Source of the DNA: Paucilactobacillus oligofermentans DSM 15707 = LMG 22743
Lineage (GTDB): Bacteria > Bacillota > Bacilli > Lactobacillales > Lactobacillaceae
Reading direction: 5' to 3'
NCBI RefSeq assembly: GCF_001434315.1
Contig: NZ_AZFE01000031.1
Location: 271,861-335,860 of the forward strand
Length of the DNA stretch: 64,000 nt
Position numbers and translations under genes: made by a program
Notes under the pieces: generated by a model
Told to the model about the DNA's origin: nothing
Database searches by the model: none
The model's input: only the letters and a program-made list of their open reading frames with translations
In this document: positions 8,078 through 16,570 of the stretch, one piece after another
How the letters are laid out: each line of letters starts with the position of its first letter
Numbering within the stretch: the first letter of the stretch is position 1

Positions 8078-8834
8078 CCCAATTCTAGAAATCAAAAATG
8101 CAACAACGATCGTTAACAAAGGCACTTCATCCGAAACTAAAATCTTGAAATCAATGAATTTAACGATTAACGAAGGTGATTTTATTACTATCGTTGGTTC
8201 TAACGGAGCTGGTAAATCAACTCTTTTCAATATCATTGGTGGTAATTTAGTTGTCGATAGTGGTCAAATATTACTTCATGGTCAAGATATTTCAAAAGAA
8301 TCTGAAGAATCACGGACGCGCTTTCTCAGTCGGGTCTTTCAAGATCCAAAACTCGGAACGGCTCCACGAATGACTGTTGCTGAAAATTTACTGTTAGCTA
8401 AAAAACGTGGTAGTACCCATGGTCTCCACTCAAGAAAGCTAAAGCAACAAATGGACGAACTAACTGCGTATGCTAGTAAAATGAAAAATGGTTTGGAAAA
8501 ACGAATGAATACCGCTACCGGTAACCTATCTGGTGGTCAACGCCAGTCATTAAGTTTCTTAATGGCTACCTTAAAGAAACCGGATATTCTTTTATTAGAT
8601 GAGCATACGGCCGCACTTGATCCTAAAACTAGTCGTCAATTACTGATTACCACTGACGAACGAATCAGAGAGGATAACCTAACCGCCTTGATGATTACTC
8701 ATCATTTAGAAGACGCCGTAAAATATGGTAATCGTTTAATCGTCCTCACCGATGGTAAAATTGTCGCTGATTTAACTGGTACGGAAAAAGAATCACTAAC
8801 GACTGAAAAATTATATTCATATTTTGAAGAATAA
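8070..8834 (+). CDS. ABC transporter ATP-binding protein, TrpZ-like
   Basis: Cytoplasmic ATPase (254 aa) energising the importer. Walker A is GSNGAGKST, the ABC signature LSGGQRQ, Walker B ILLLDEHTAALDP, and the switch His lies in MITHHLEDA. It starts eight bases before the permease stop, with GGGGGA upstream. The gene is followed directly by a terminator, closing the operon. Confidence 0.9.
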   Translation: MTNPILEIKNATTIVNKGTSSETKILKSMNLTINEGDFITIVGSNGAGKSTLFNIIGGNLVVDSGQILLHGQDISKESEESRTRFLSRVFQDPKLGTAPRMTVAENLLLAKKRGSTHGLHSRKLKQQMDELTAYASKMKNGLEKRMNTATGNLSGGQRQSLSFLMATLKKPDILLLDEHTAALDPKTSRQLLITTDERIREDNLTALMITHHLEDAVKYGNRLIVLTDGKIVADLTGTEKESLTTEKLYSYFEE

Positions 8835-8841
8835 GCGTAAA

Positions 8842-8871
8842 ACATCTAATTATATAATTAGATGTTTTTTT
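8842..8871 (+). terminator. Terminator of the ABC importer operon
   Basis: ACATCTAATTA / TAATTAGATGT (8842-8865) form a near-perfect hairpin followed by a T-run, just after the ATPase stop. Confidence 0.85.
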
Positions 8872-8919
8872 GCACCCACTAAATGATTAACCGCATGAAA
8901 TAGTTGATGTACATAATGA

Positions 8920-8948
8920 TTGTATTTAACACACACTTGTCCTATACT
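8920..8948 (+). promoter_or_regulatory. Promoter of oleate hydratase
   Basis: TTGTAT (8920-8925), 17 bases, TATACT (8943-8948). The leader is short and carries AGGAGG before the ATG at 8987. No operator was recognised. Confidence 0.65.
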
Positions 8949-8986
8949 GAAGCCGTATTCAATTTCATATTCAGGAGGTCAATATC

Positions 8987-10681
8987 ATGATTAAACATAA
9001 AGCAATAATGATTGGCGCAGGACTTGCAAACATGTCTGCAGCGGTTTATCTGATCCAAGAAGGTCATTGGTCTGGTGAAAACATTACATTTTATTCACTT
9101 GATGATCACGGTTCAAATGACGGTGCACCTACTAATGAAACAACTGACGAATATTGGAACAAAAATCAAAAAATGGCAAATACGACTGGCTACGTTGCAC
9201 GTGGCGGTCGGATGCTAAACTACCGTACCTATGTTGATTTAATGGATTTACTAGATCGAATTCCCTCAGCAACTGAATCTGGGATGACTGCAGCGGAAGA
9301 TACTCGTGACTTTGACAGTAAACACCGCACCTTTGATAAAGCACGTTTATTAAAAGGTGGCAAGCATATTATTAATGGTGGTCATTTAGGATTAAATAAT
9401 AAAGATCGTATTTTACTATCAAAATTAGTTTTAATGCCTGACAAAGACGAAGAAAAATTAGACAACATTTCCATCGCCGAATACTTTAAACATGATCCAC
9501 ATATGTTCCAAACTAACTTCTGGTATATGTGGGAAACTACCTTTGCTTTCAGAACCAAGAGTTCAGTTCAAGAATTACGTCGTTACATGCATCAAATGAT
9601 TTATGAATTCACTCAGATCGAACACTTAGTTGGTGTCAATCGAACTCGCTACAACCAATATGAAAGCATTATGCTTCCAATTATCAATTACTTAAAAGAA
9701 CAAGGATGTAACATCATTTTAAACCGACGTGTAACTGACTTTGACTTCTTAGATACCCCAATGCAAGATGAAATTACAGTTACTGGTCTAGAAATGACGA
9801 ATACAGAAAATGACGAAACAGAATCAATCCCCGTTGATTCTGATACGGCTGTTTTCTTCACCAATGGTTCAATTACTGATTCAGCTACTATGGGTGATTA
9901 CAATACCCCAGTTTCTGAAAATATGGATTATGGGGCTGCTTCAAGTCTTTGGAAGAAAGCATCCGAACGCTTCTATAATTTAGGTAATCCAGATAAGTTT
10001 TTCGCTGATCGTGATGCTAGTGAATGGGTTAGTTTCACTTTAACTACCAACGATCACATTTTGTTAAATGAAATCACACGCATTACCACCCAAGTACCCG
10101 GAAATGCCCTTAACTCATTCATTTCAACCACACCAATCACCAAATTAGGTCATGAAGACATTAATATGTCGATTGTGGTCCACCACCAACCTCACTTCAC
10201 TACACAGAAACCAAATGAAACGGTTATCTGGGGATACTTCCTCTATCCACGTAGAACTGGTGAGTTTGTCGACAAACAATATATCAAAATGACTGGTAAA
10301 GATATGTTGGATGAATTACTTGGTCAGTTGGCTAAAGTTGATCCTGGTGAACATAATATTCTTGAAAAGAAATCAGAAATTTATGATAGCGTAATTAACA
10401 ACATCCCCGTTTATATGCCATACGCATCTGCATTATTTAATAATCGGGCCAAAACAGATCGTCCTGAAGTTATTCCAGAACATTCAACTAACTTAGCCTT
10501 CACTGGTGAATTCGTTGAACAACCTTATCAAATGGTCTTCACTGAACAAAGTGCAGTTCGTTCAGGTGAAATTAGTGCTTACCACTTTGCTGGGGTTCCA
10601 ATGGAAAAATTAGTTAAAAACCCTCGATTTGATAAGGATCCCGTTGTTCTAGCACGAGCCACTAAAAAAATGTTTTCATAA
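8987..10681 (+). CDS. ohyA: Oleate hydratase (myosin-cross-reactive antigen family)
   Basis: FAD-dependent fatty acid hydratase (564 aa) that adds water to the cis-9 double bond of oleic or linoleic acid to give 10-hydroxy fatty acids; a detoxification and membrane-lipid function in lactobacilli. The N-terminal Rossmann motif is MIGAGLANMSAAVYLI. From memory the whole protein closely resembles the Lactiplantibacillus plantarum type (CLA-HY). The conserved loop reads RGGRMLNY where the best-studied hydratases have RGGREM, so the Glu of that motif is replaced. The gene is monocistronic, with its own promoter and terminator. Confidence 0.92.
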   Translation: MIKHKAIMIGAGLANMSAAVYLIQEGHWSGENITFYSLDDHGSNDGAPTNETTDEYWNKNQKMANTTGYVARGGRMLNYRTYVDLMDLLDRIPSATESGMTAAEDTRDFDSKHRTFDKARLLKGGKHIINGGHLGLNNKDRILLSKLVLMPDKDEEKLDNISIAEYFKHDPHMFQTNFWYMWETTFAFRTKSSVQELRRYMHQMIYEFTQIEHLVGVNRTRYNQYESIMLPIINYLKEQGCNIILNRRVTDFDFLDTPMQDEITVTGLEMTNTENDETESIPVDSDTAVFFTNGSITDSATMGDYNTPVSENMDYGAASSLWKKASERFYNLGNPDKFFADRDASEWVSFTLTTNDHILLNEITRITTQVPGNALNSFISTTPITKLGHEDINMSIVVHHQPHFTTQKPNETVIWGYFLYPRRTGEFVDKQYIKMTGKDMLDELLGQLAKVDPGEHNILEKKSEIYDSVINNIPVYMPYASALFNNRAKTDRPEVIPEHSTNLAFTGEFVEQPYQMVFTEQSAVRSGEISAYHFAGVPMEKLVKNPRFDKDPVVLARATKKMFS

Positions 10682-10692
10682 ATAAGTAGTTT

Positions 10693-10723
10693 AAAAACGG
10701 AATGTTCTTAATTCCGTTTTTTT
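10693..10723 (+). terminator. Terminator of oleate hydratase
   Basis: AAAAACGGAAT (10693-10703), a 7-base loop, ATTCCGTTTTT, with the T-run continuing to about 10723. Confidence 0.88.
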
Positions 10724-10769
10724 GATATGCTACAATAAAATTACCTAACGCGAAAGAAGTGAATTCAGT

Positions 10770-11552
10770 TTGAATACGGAAGCATCTGTCATTGAACGAC
10801 CATATATTAATATTACCAATCTAATTTGGAGCTTTGATCAACAAACAAATCAAGTGAATTTACTCTTGGTGAAACGTTCTGAATGGCCATTTGAAAATCA
10901 ATGGGCCTTACCAGAAACCTTTTTAAGGTCCAATGAAGATGCCGATGAATCATCTTTACGACTCGTTAAAGAAAAAATTGGAATCGAACTCGCAGATTTT
11001 CATACTGAACAACTTGGGACTTTTACTCATCAAACTAGATATCCTGGCAGTCGATCACTATCATTATCATATATGACTTTTTTACCCAATATGCCCAAGT
11101 TAAATCCCGGTAACGGAACCACCGATGCTTGCTGGTTTGCAATGTCATTTAATGAATTCCAATATACTTTTGCAAATAACAATGACACCTTTGCAACGGC
11201 TACATCTGATAATCACGATACTTACTACCAAAAATTAGTTAATCATCAACTACCCGATAATCAACTTGCCTTTGATCACTCTTGGATTTTAAAAATCGCC
11301 TGTGATCGAATTAAAAATAAACTAGACTATCAACCAAATATTTTGTTAACTTTGGGTTCTAGTTTTACCTTAAAAATGGCACGTCAAGTTTATGCAATCT
11401 TTTTAAAAAAGCACGTGACCGAAATTGACAACTCTAATTTCAAAAAAAATCATCAACATTTATTTACCGAAGTCGGCGTCGTAGCAAGTAACCGTCCTGG
11501 AAGACCTGCTCGAGAATATCAACTTTCTTATCTTCAAGTTGATTCATATTAA
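10770..11552 (+). CDS. nrtR: NrtR-type NAD regulator (Nudix-like plus winged helix)
   Basis: Predicted transcriptional regulator of NAD metabolism, 260 aa. The N-terminal half is Nudix-like (INITNLIWSFDQQTNQVNLLLVKR, then WALPETFL), but the Nudix box is degenerate, as expected for NrtR proteins that sense ADP-ribose rather than hydrolyse substrate. The C-terminal winged helix ends with VVASNRPGRPAREYQLSY, the NrtR-family signature. The start is a TTG at 10770 with a weak AGAAGTGA site; no ATG offers a better choice. Its neighbours niaP and nadC are NAD-pathway genes and two dyads lie between it and niaP, which supports the call. Confidence 0.85.
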   Translation: MNTEASVIERPYINITNLIWSFDQQTNQVNLLLVKRSEWPFENQWALPETFLRSNEDADESSLRLVKEKIGIELADFHTEQLGTFTHQTRYPGSRSLSLSYMTFLPNMPKLNPGNGTTDACWFAMSFNEFQYTFANNNDTFATATSDNHDTYYQKLVNHQLPDNQLAFDHSWILKIACDRIKNKLDYQPNILLTLGSSFTLKMARQVYAIFLKKHVTEIDNSNFKKNHQHLFTEVGVVASNRPGRPAREYQLSYLQVDSY

Positions 11553-11576
11553 GCTAAGTGGTATGGTGTACACATT

Positions 11577-11595
11577 AAAAGTACATTGTACCTTT
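11577..11595. promoter_or_regulatory. Upstream operator copy for NrtR
   Basis: AAAAGTA (11577-11583), 5 bases, TACCTTT (11589-11595): same architecture as the copy at 11611, with one mismatch. A palindrome GTGTACAC (11566-11573) lies just before it. Confidence 0.55.
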
Positions 11596-11610
11596 TTTAT
11601 TTATCATAAT

Positions 11611-11629
11611 AAAAGTACTTTTTACTTTT
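11611..11629. promoter_or_regulatory. Promoter-proximal NrtR operator
   Basis: AAAAGTA (11611-11617), 5 bases, TACTTTT (11623-11629): a perfect 7-bp inverted repeat ending at the first base of the -10 box. Binding here would block the niaP-nadC promoter. Assignment to NrtR is by adjacency, not by matching a remembered consensus. Confidence 0.6.
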
Positions 11630-11634
11630 ATAAT
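11629..11634 (+). promoter_or_regulatory. -10 box of niaP-nadC
   Basis: A perfect TATAAT with no recognisable -35 at 16-18 bases upstream. The leader then carries AGGAGG before the niaP ATG. Confidence 0.55.
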
Positions 11635-11663
11635 AAGATAGAAAAATTTTAGGAGGAATTATC

Positions 11664-12857
11664 ATGTCACGAGCCAATCGTTATTTCATGGCTATCATCG
11701 GTACTGCCTGGTTATTCGATGCTATGGATGTTGCCTTATTATCATTTATTATGCCTATTTTAAAGTTAGAGTGGTCACTCACTCCTGGTCAATTAGGGTT
11801 GATTAGTGCCTCAACTTCAATTGGTATGGTAGTTGGTGCCCCAATTTGTGGATTGCTAGCCGACAAATATGGTCGTAAGAACGTTCTAATTGGTACATTA
11901 ATTCTATTTTCTTTAGGTAACATTTTATTAACATTAACTCATAACATCTCCGGATTTATCGCGGTTCGTTTTATCACTGGAATTGGCTTGGGTGGTGAAT
12001 TACCTGTAGCTGCCACTGCAGTGGCCGATCGCTTTAGCGGGAAAAAGCAAGCTAAAATGTTAGTAATTGCCGATAGTTTTTGGGCAATCGGTTGGATTTT
12101 TGCAGCGCTGCTATCGTTTCTTGTTATGCCAAAAATTGGTTGGCGATTTACTATTCTCATCGCATCGATTACTGTTGTTTTTGCCTTTATTATGCGACGT
12201 CACCTATCAATTGAACCACATCAAAATCATACTGTTAAACAACATTCAATCTCGGCTCTTTGGCAATCAAAATATCGACGACCATTAATTATTTTAGGTG
12301 CCCTTTGGTTCGTCGTGATGCTTAGTTATTATGGTATGTTTTTATGGTTACCAAGTGTCCTCGTTTTACGCGGCCTACCAATTGTTAATAGTTTTGGTTA
12401 TACCTTGTTAATTAGTATCGCCCAATTACCAGGATACTTTTTTGCGGTTTACCTATTAGGAAAAATTAGTCGTAAACAGGTTTTATTCATTTATTTAACT
12501 GGTACGATTATTAGTGCTTTAGCGTTTGGGGGCGTAGGCACTAATACCTTAGTCTTAATTTGTGGAGCTTGTTTATCATTTTTTATGTTAGGAACCTGGG
12601 GGACCTTAATCGCGCTTACTCCTAGCCAATTTCCACAAGAAATTCGTGGTACTGGCATGGGAATGGCTCAAGCAATCGGTCGAATTGGCGCTGTTATTGG
12701 CCCCTTCTTAGTCGGAATAGCACTTGAATTTAATATTTCAATCACCAGTATTTGGCTTGGTTTTGTTACCATTCTGATTATCGGCGTCTTAATTTTAACC
12801 CTTGGAATATCGAAGAATGATAATGCTTATTCGGAGACAATTGCCCATGAAAAATAA
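11664..12857 (+). CDS. niaP: MFS transporter, NiaP-type (niacin uptake)
   Basis: Twelve-helix major facilitator (397 aa). The N-terminus GTAWLFDAMDVALLSFIMPIL resembles the NiaP niacin transporters, and the MFS loop motif appears as GLLADKYGRKNVLIG. It lies between an NrtR-type regulator and nadC, so the cargo is very likely a pyridine NAD precursor. Because the downstream enzyme is NadC, which uses quinolinate, quinolinate rather than nicotinate is a real alternative. The gene overlaps nadC by 11 bases. Confidence 0.82.
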   Translation: MSRANRYFMAIIGTAWLFDAMDVALLSFIMPILKLEWSLTPGQLGLISASTSIGMVVGAPICGLLADKYGRKNVLIGTLILFSLGNILLTLTHNISGFIAVRFITGIGLGGELPVAATAVADRFSGKKQAKMLVIADSFWAIGWIFAALLSFLVMPKIGWRFTILIASITVVFAFIMRRHLSIEPHQNHTVKQHSISALWQSKYRRPLIILGALWFVVMLSYYGMFLWLPSVLVLRGLPIVNSFGYTLLISIAQLPGYFFAVYLLGKISRKQVLFIYLTGTIISALAFGGVGTNTLVLICGACLSFFMLGTWGTLIALTPSQFPQEIRGTGMGMAQAIGRIGAVIGPFLVGIALEFNISITSIWLGFVTILIIGVLILTLGISKNDNAYSETIAHEK

Positions 12858-13677
12858 CATTCTTTACACTCGTGAACTTTTACAACGATTATTAGCAGAA
12901 GATTTAGGGCAAGGCGATTTATCCGTTCAGTCACTTCCTAATTCCATTATTTCAGGTTATTTCGAAGCCAAGTCAGACGGCATTTTAGCCGGTCAAACTA
13001 TTCCGCCAGCAATCTATCAATTATTTTCAAATGACATTACTTATACATCACTGATTGCCGATGGACAGCATATTAAGCTTGGTGATAAATATGGTAAAGT
13101 TTACGGACCGGCACATGCCTTACTCTCAGCTGAACGCTTAATCTTAAATTTGACCCAACGCATGAGTGGCATCGCAACGGCTACTAATCTGGCGATTAAT
13201 AAATTAGCTGATCCAACAATTAAAATCCTTGATACTCGTAAAACCGTTCCGGGTCTTCGTTACTTCGATAAAATTGCCGTCCAAATCGGTGGTGGCCTAA
13301 ATCATCGAATGGGACTGTATGACTCAGTGATGATTAAAGATAATCATTGGCAATTAATTAATAACTTACCCGAAACTATTAATAATATTCGACTTGATAT
13401 TGGACCAACTAAAACTATTGAAGTTGAAGTTGAAACGTTAGTACAACTTAAAGCAGCCATTACCAGTAACGTTGATATCATCATGTTTGATAATCAGCAT
13501 CCCGATACTATCAAAGAATGGCAGCGTCTGGTCCCTAATAATATTAAAATTGAAGTCTCTGGCGGTATCACTCTTGATAATCTCCACGAATATGCACATA
13601 CTGGTGTTGATTTTATTTCACTAGGCTATTTAACCAATAACGTAACCCCTTTGGATTTATCATTTGAATTAGTATAA
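12847..13677 (+). CDS. nadC: Quinolinate phosphoribosyltransferase (carboxylating)
   Basis: Cytoplasmic enzyme (276 aa) converting quinolinate and PRPP to nicotinate mononucleotide, CO2 and PPi. Motifs seen are LNLTQRMSGIATAT, DTRKTVPGLR and GGGLNHRMGLYDSVMIKDNH, which carry the substrate-binding Arg/His/Lys residues. The ATG at 12847 is preferred over the frame's earlier start at 12802 because it has CGGAGA upstream and matches the family N-terminus. nadA and nadB are not adjacent, so quinolinate must come from elsewhere in the genome or from outside. Confidence 0.92.
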   Translation: MKNNILYTRELLQRLLAEDLGQGDLSVQSLPNSIISGYFEAKSDGILAGQTIPPAIYQLFSNDITYTSLIADGQHIKLGDKYGKVYGPAHALLSAERLILNLTQRMSGIATATNLAINKLADPTIKILDTRKTVPGLRYFDKIAVQIGGGLNHRMGLYDSVMIKDNHWQLINNLPETINNIRLDIGPTKTIEVEVETLVQLKAAITSNVDIIMFDNQHPDTIKEWQRLVPNNIKIEVSGGITLDNLHEYAHTGVDFISLGYLTNNVTPLDLSFELV

Positions 13678-13720
13678 AAAAATAACTTAATCACGAAAAA
13701 TTCGTGGTTAAGTTATTTTT
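13677..13720. terminator. Bidirectional terminator between nadC and the 87-aa gene
   Basis: AAATAACTTAA-TCACGAA and its complement TTCGTGG-TTAAGTTATTT form a long hairpin with A-run and T-run flanks, serving the two convergent genes. Confidence 0.85.
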
Positions 13721-13982
13721 ATAAATCAAAGCCATTAAATAACGACATAATTCCAAAGCCGGCAATCACCGCAATAATTAATATACCTGCTAATAAAACA
13801 TTAAATACGACTCCTAGTCCGCCAAAAACTAACAATAAAATAAACAAGATTGGATGGCGGAAACAGAATTTGATAAAGCCAATAATTAACTTGATAAACA
13901 ACAAGATAAATACAATAACTCCTACCCCAATTCCAAATTTAGCCCCATCACTCATCGCTAAAGCCATCGGTATAAATTCCAT
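13719..13982 (-). CDS. Small membrane protein of unknown function
   Basis: An 87-residue, very hydrophobic protein with two or three transmembrane segments (about residues 15-38, 43-63 and 64-80), separated by the basic turn FIKFCFRHP. No family was recognised. AAGGTGA lies upstream of the ATG. It starts 17 bases after the matrixin-type protease gene and is probably cotranscribed, so it may be a partner, immunity or anchoring factor for that protease; this is inference. Confidence 0.6.
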   Translation of the reverse strand: MEFIPMALAMSDGAKFGIGVGVIVFILLFIKLIIGFIKFCFRHPILFILLLVFGGLGVVFNVLLAGILIIAVIAGFGIMSLFNGFDL

Positions 13983-13999
13983 TATTATTCACCTTCATT

Positions 14000-14704
14000 C
14001 TAATATGAACTATAAATTGCTTTCAACGCATTAATATCAGCATCAGTTAACGCTGTTTTACCTTGATCAGTTGGATACATAACCGATTGAATATCATTTG
14101 AATGATCTAATCCTAATGCATGGCCTAATTCATGTACAGCAACTGATAATTTAATTGAATTAGTATATTTAATATTTAAACTAGCAATAGCATGATTAGC
14201 CGTATATGCACCCCAACCGGTTCTTTCAATAATTGCCGGGCCACCGTGACCTAACTCGATTGAATTTTGAAGCGATGAGGTAGTCATTGTTTTTCGATAA
14301 ACTGAAAACTTAATTTGGTTTTGTTGGCTAGTCCCCGTACCGGAAACCAGCTTAACAATTCCAGTTTGATTATAAATTTTAATTGCTTGATTAAACTGGT
14401 CCTTAACAGCTTGAGAAACATTTTCATCATAGTGATAATAATACGTCGTCGCTAGCGTTTTTCCCTGAACGTTAGTTTCAATTGGGGTTTCGTTAACACC
14501 AGCCTGATTCGATGAAGCTACTGAATTTTGATTAATGAGACCAGCAAACCCAACCTTCTCTTTCAGATCATCAATAACTGTATTTATTTGCTTATTTATC
14601 TGTGCAACATTTTGTCCGAGTTCAGTATTATCATTGGTAATCGTTGGTAAAAAGATAAATCCTAATACAATTGACAACCACAGTAAATTTGATTTATGTT
14701 TCAA
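14000..14704 (-). CDS. Secreted or anchored matrixin-type zinc metalloprotease
   Basis: Predicted extracellular metallopeptidase, 234 aa. An N-terminal hydrophobic segment (about residues 7-22) acts as signal or anchor, followed by a possible coiled coil (25-55) and a linker. The catalytic domain (about 85-234) contains HELGHALGLDH: zinc ligands His191, His195, His201 and catalytic Glu192, with a Met-turn at Met209 in SVMYP. This is the metzincin/matrixin (M10) pattern. The substrate is unknown; no LPxTG or cell-wall binding repeats are present. It is the first gene of a two-gene unit with the small membrane protein. Confidence 0.85.
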   Translation of the reverse strand: MKHKSNLLWLSIVLGFIFLPTITNDNTELGQNVAQINKQINTVIDDLKEKVGFAGLINQNSVASSNQAGVNETPIETNVQGKTLATTYYYHYDENVSQAVKDQFNQAIKIYNQTGIVKLVSGTGTSQQNQIKFSVYRKTMTTSSLQNSIELGHGGPAIIERTGWGAYTANHAIASLNIKYTNSIKLSVAVHELGHALGLDHSNDIQSVMYPTDQGKTALTDADINALKAIYSSY

Positions 14705-14806
14705 AGTGTTCCCCTTATTATCACATTACCAATTAATTGATTAATACTAATGCAAACAGATAAATTCGTAAACAATTTAGCTAAAATTTTACTAATCCTT
14801 ACACTA

Positions 14807-15670
14807 TTAATTCCACCATAGCTTGACTAGTGCTTGCGTTCCGTCACCCCCAAGCCCATCCTCATCAACAAGTGTTTCATATAACTCCTTGGCTTGCTCA
14901 GTTGCTGGTAGTGAAATACCTAATCTATTCGCTTCATCTAATGCGATTCGTAAATCTTTCAGAAAGTGTTTAGCAAAAAAGCCAGGCGTATAATCTTGTT
15001 TCAATATGCGAGGTACATAATTATCCATACTCCAATTATCAGCTGCACCAGACTTTAAAGTTGCAAAAACCGCTGTTAAATCAAGCCCAGCTGCTTTAGC
15101 ATACACCAACATTTCAGTTAAACCGGTCATCGTTCCGGCAATCATAATTTGATTAGCCATCTTGGTGTGTTGTCCACTGCCATAGCCACCAAAACGATTA
15201 AATTGTTGACTAATCTGTTCGAAAATTACAGTGGCACTGTTATACGTATCCTCATTTCCACCAACCATAATCGTTAAAGTCGCATTTTTAGCCCCAATAT
15301 CTCCACCAGAAACGGGTGCATCTAAAATTTGTAAACCATGAATATCAGCATAGTTACCTAATTCAACTGCCAAGCTTGGTGTACTGGTTGTCATTTCAAT
15401 TAAAATTTGTTGGTTAGTTGCCACAGAAAAAATGCCATTTTCACCAAAATAGACGTCCTTAACATCATTCGGATAACCGACCATCGTCAATACAAAATCA
15501 TTACCCTGACAAGCTTCCGCTGGTGAATCTGCCCAAGTAGCTCCATTATCCAGTAATGATTTAGCTTTTGCCTTCGTCCGGCTGTACACTGTTACCTCAT
15601 GGCCAGCTTTCAATAAATTATTAACTATCCCGGTCCCCATAACACCGGTTCCAACAAATCCAATTTTCAT
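14807..15670 (-). CDS. NAD(P)-dependent beta-hydroxyacid dehydrogenase (GarR/MmsB family)
   Basis: Cytoplasmic oxidoreductase (287 aa) of the 3-hydroxyisobutyrate/tartronate-semialdehyde reductase family. The N-terminal dinucleotide motif is IGFVGTGVMGTGIVNNLLKAGHEVTVYSRT, partly shown here by GFVGTGVMG. The substrate loop reads LDAPVSGGDIGA and the catalytic Lys is in GSGQHTKMANQI. The exact substrate cannot be assigned. AAGGAG precedes the ATG. It follows the carbonic anhydrase gene after 12 bases, so the two are likely cotranscribed. Confidence 0.85.
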   Translation of the reverse strand: MKIGFVGTGVMGTGIVNNLLKAGHEVTVYSRTKAKAKSLLDNGATWADSPAEACQGNDFVLTMVGYPNDVKDVYFGENGIFSVATNQQILIEMTTSTPSLAVELGNYADIHGLQILDAPVSGGDIGAKNATLTIMVGGNEDTYNSATVIFEQISQQFNRFGGYGSGQHTKMANQIMIAGTMTGLTEMLVYAKAAGLDLTAVFATLKSGAADNWSMDNYVPRILKQDYTPGFFAKHFLKDLRIALDEANRLGISLPATEQAKELYETLVDEDGLGGDGTQALVKLWWN

Positions 15671-15682
15671 TGTAAAAACTCC

Positions 15683-16315
15683 TTACATTATTCCAAATTG
15701 TACACAACGATTTTTTAGCGGTTGTACTTTTCGGTTATTTGGTGTTGCAAAAACTTCATGATATTTTTGGAGCTGCGATTGAGAAACCGTTAATGGATCG
15801 ATATCGATATACCAGGACACATTTTGTGTTAGTGGCGGTGTCGTTAGTGATCCTTGATAATGATAACAGGAATCATCTACCTTGATAATTGAAGTCAGAT
15901 CAATTGCTGGTATTTCAGATGAATTCACCTGGTAAGCATCCCATATTTGTTGATAGACTACATTGGCTTCCCCTAATTTTACCAATCGGGCAATTACAAG
16001 GGTCTGCCCTTGCTCATTTTTAAAGACTAAATGCCACTCCATTTTAAATTGATGATTATCAATCAAATGTTCAGATGGCAGATGGAAATGTAACTCTTGA
16101 AATTTAAAAATAACTTGATTTATGACAATCGAGCCACTACCGATAATTCGAAAACTATTATTTGAATTTTCAATAATCTTGCCTATTAACGGTTGTTGAA
16201 ATACAAGCCTGACCAAATCTTCATCATTACTCACAATTTCAGGTTGCAAATTAATCGGTGATTGTAATCCACCGACCCCATTTTCCCACTTATCTTGTAA
16301 TTGATAATCCAGCAT
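15683..16315 (-). CDS. Alpha-class carbonic anhydrase
   Basis: Zinc enzyme (210 aa) interconverting CO2 and bicarbonate. Family marks: QSPINL near residue 18; zinc ligands His76 and His78 in LHFHLPSEH and His95 in MEWHLVF; Glu82; and LTTPPLT (about 157-163) carrying the active-site Thr. No signal peptide is seen, so it is probably cytoplasmic, which is unusual since many bacterial alpha-class enzymes are exported. Bicarbonate supply for purine and aspartate-derived synthesis is a plausible role. The ribosome binding site (TTAGGT) is weak. Confidence 0.88.
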   Translation of the reverse strand: MLDYQLQDKWENGVGGLQSPINLQPEIVSNDEDLVRLVFQQPLIGKIIENSNNSFRIIGSGSIVINQVIFKFQELHFHLPSEHLIDNHQFKMEWHLVFKNEQGQTLVIARLVKLGEANVVYQQIWDAYQVNSSEIPAIDLTSIIKVDDSCYHYQGSLTTPPLTQNVSWYIDIDPLTVSQSQLQKYHEVFATPNNRKVQPLKNRCVQFGIM

Positions 16316-16502
16316 TTAGCTATACCTAATTTCATTTAAGATAGTTATATCTTATCTTATAATATCAAGCTAAATCAAGCATTATACGTGTTAATTATAA
16401 TAATTTGTGATTATATACCGTATTATTTTATAATTATTTTCGGAAGAAAAATGAATTTATTCAATTATTTTATAAATTCAAAAATTTTGATTGTCTCTAC
16501 TA

Positions 16503-16546
16503 AAAATACCATTCAATTCTTAAAAAAACGAATTAAATGGTATTTT
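16503..16546 (-). terminator. Terminator of the 19563-16571 operon
   Basis: On the minus strand, AAAATACCATT pairs with AATGGTATTTT around an A/T-rich loop and is followed by Ts, shortly after the trxA stop. The remainder of the gap to 16315 is AT-rich, with a small AAGATA/TATCTT palindrome near 16338-16353. Confidence 0.75.
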
Positions 16547-16570
16547 ATGATTTAATTTATAAATTGACAA

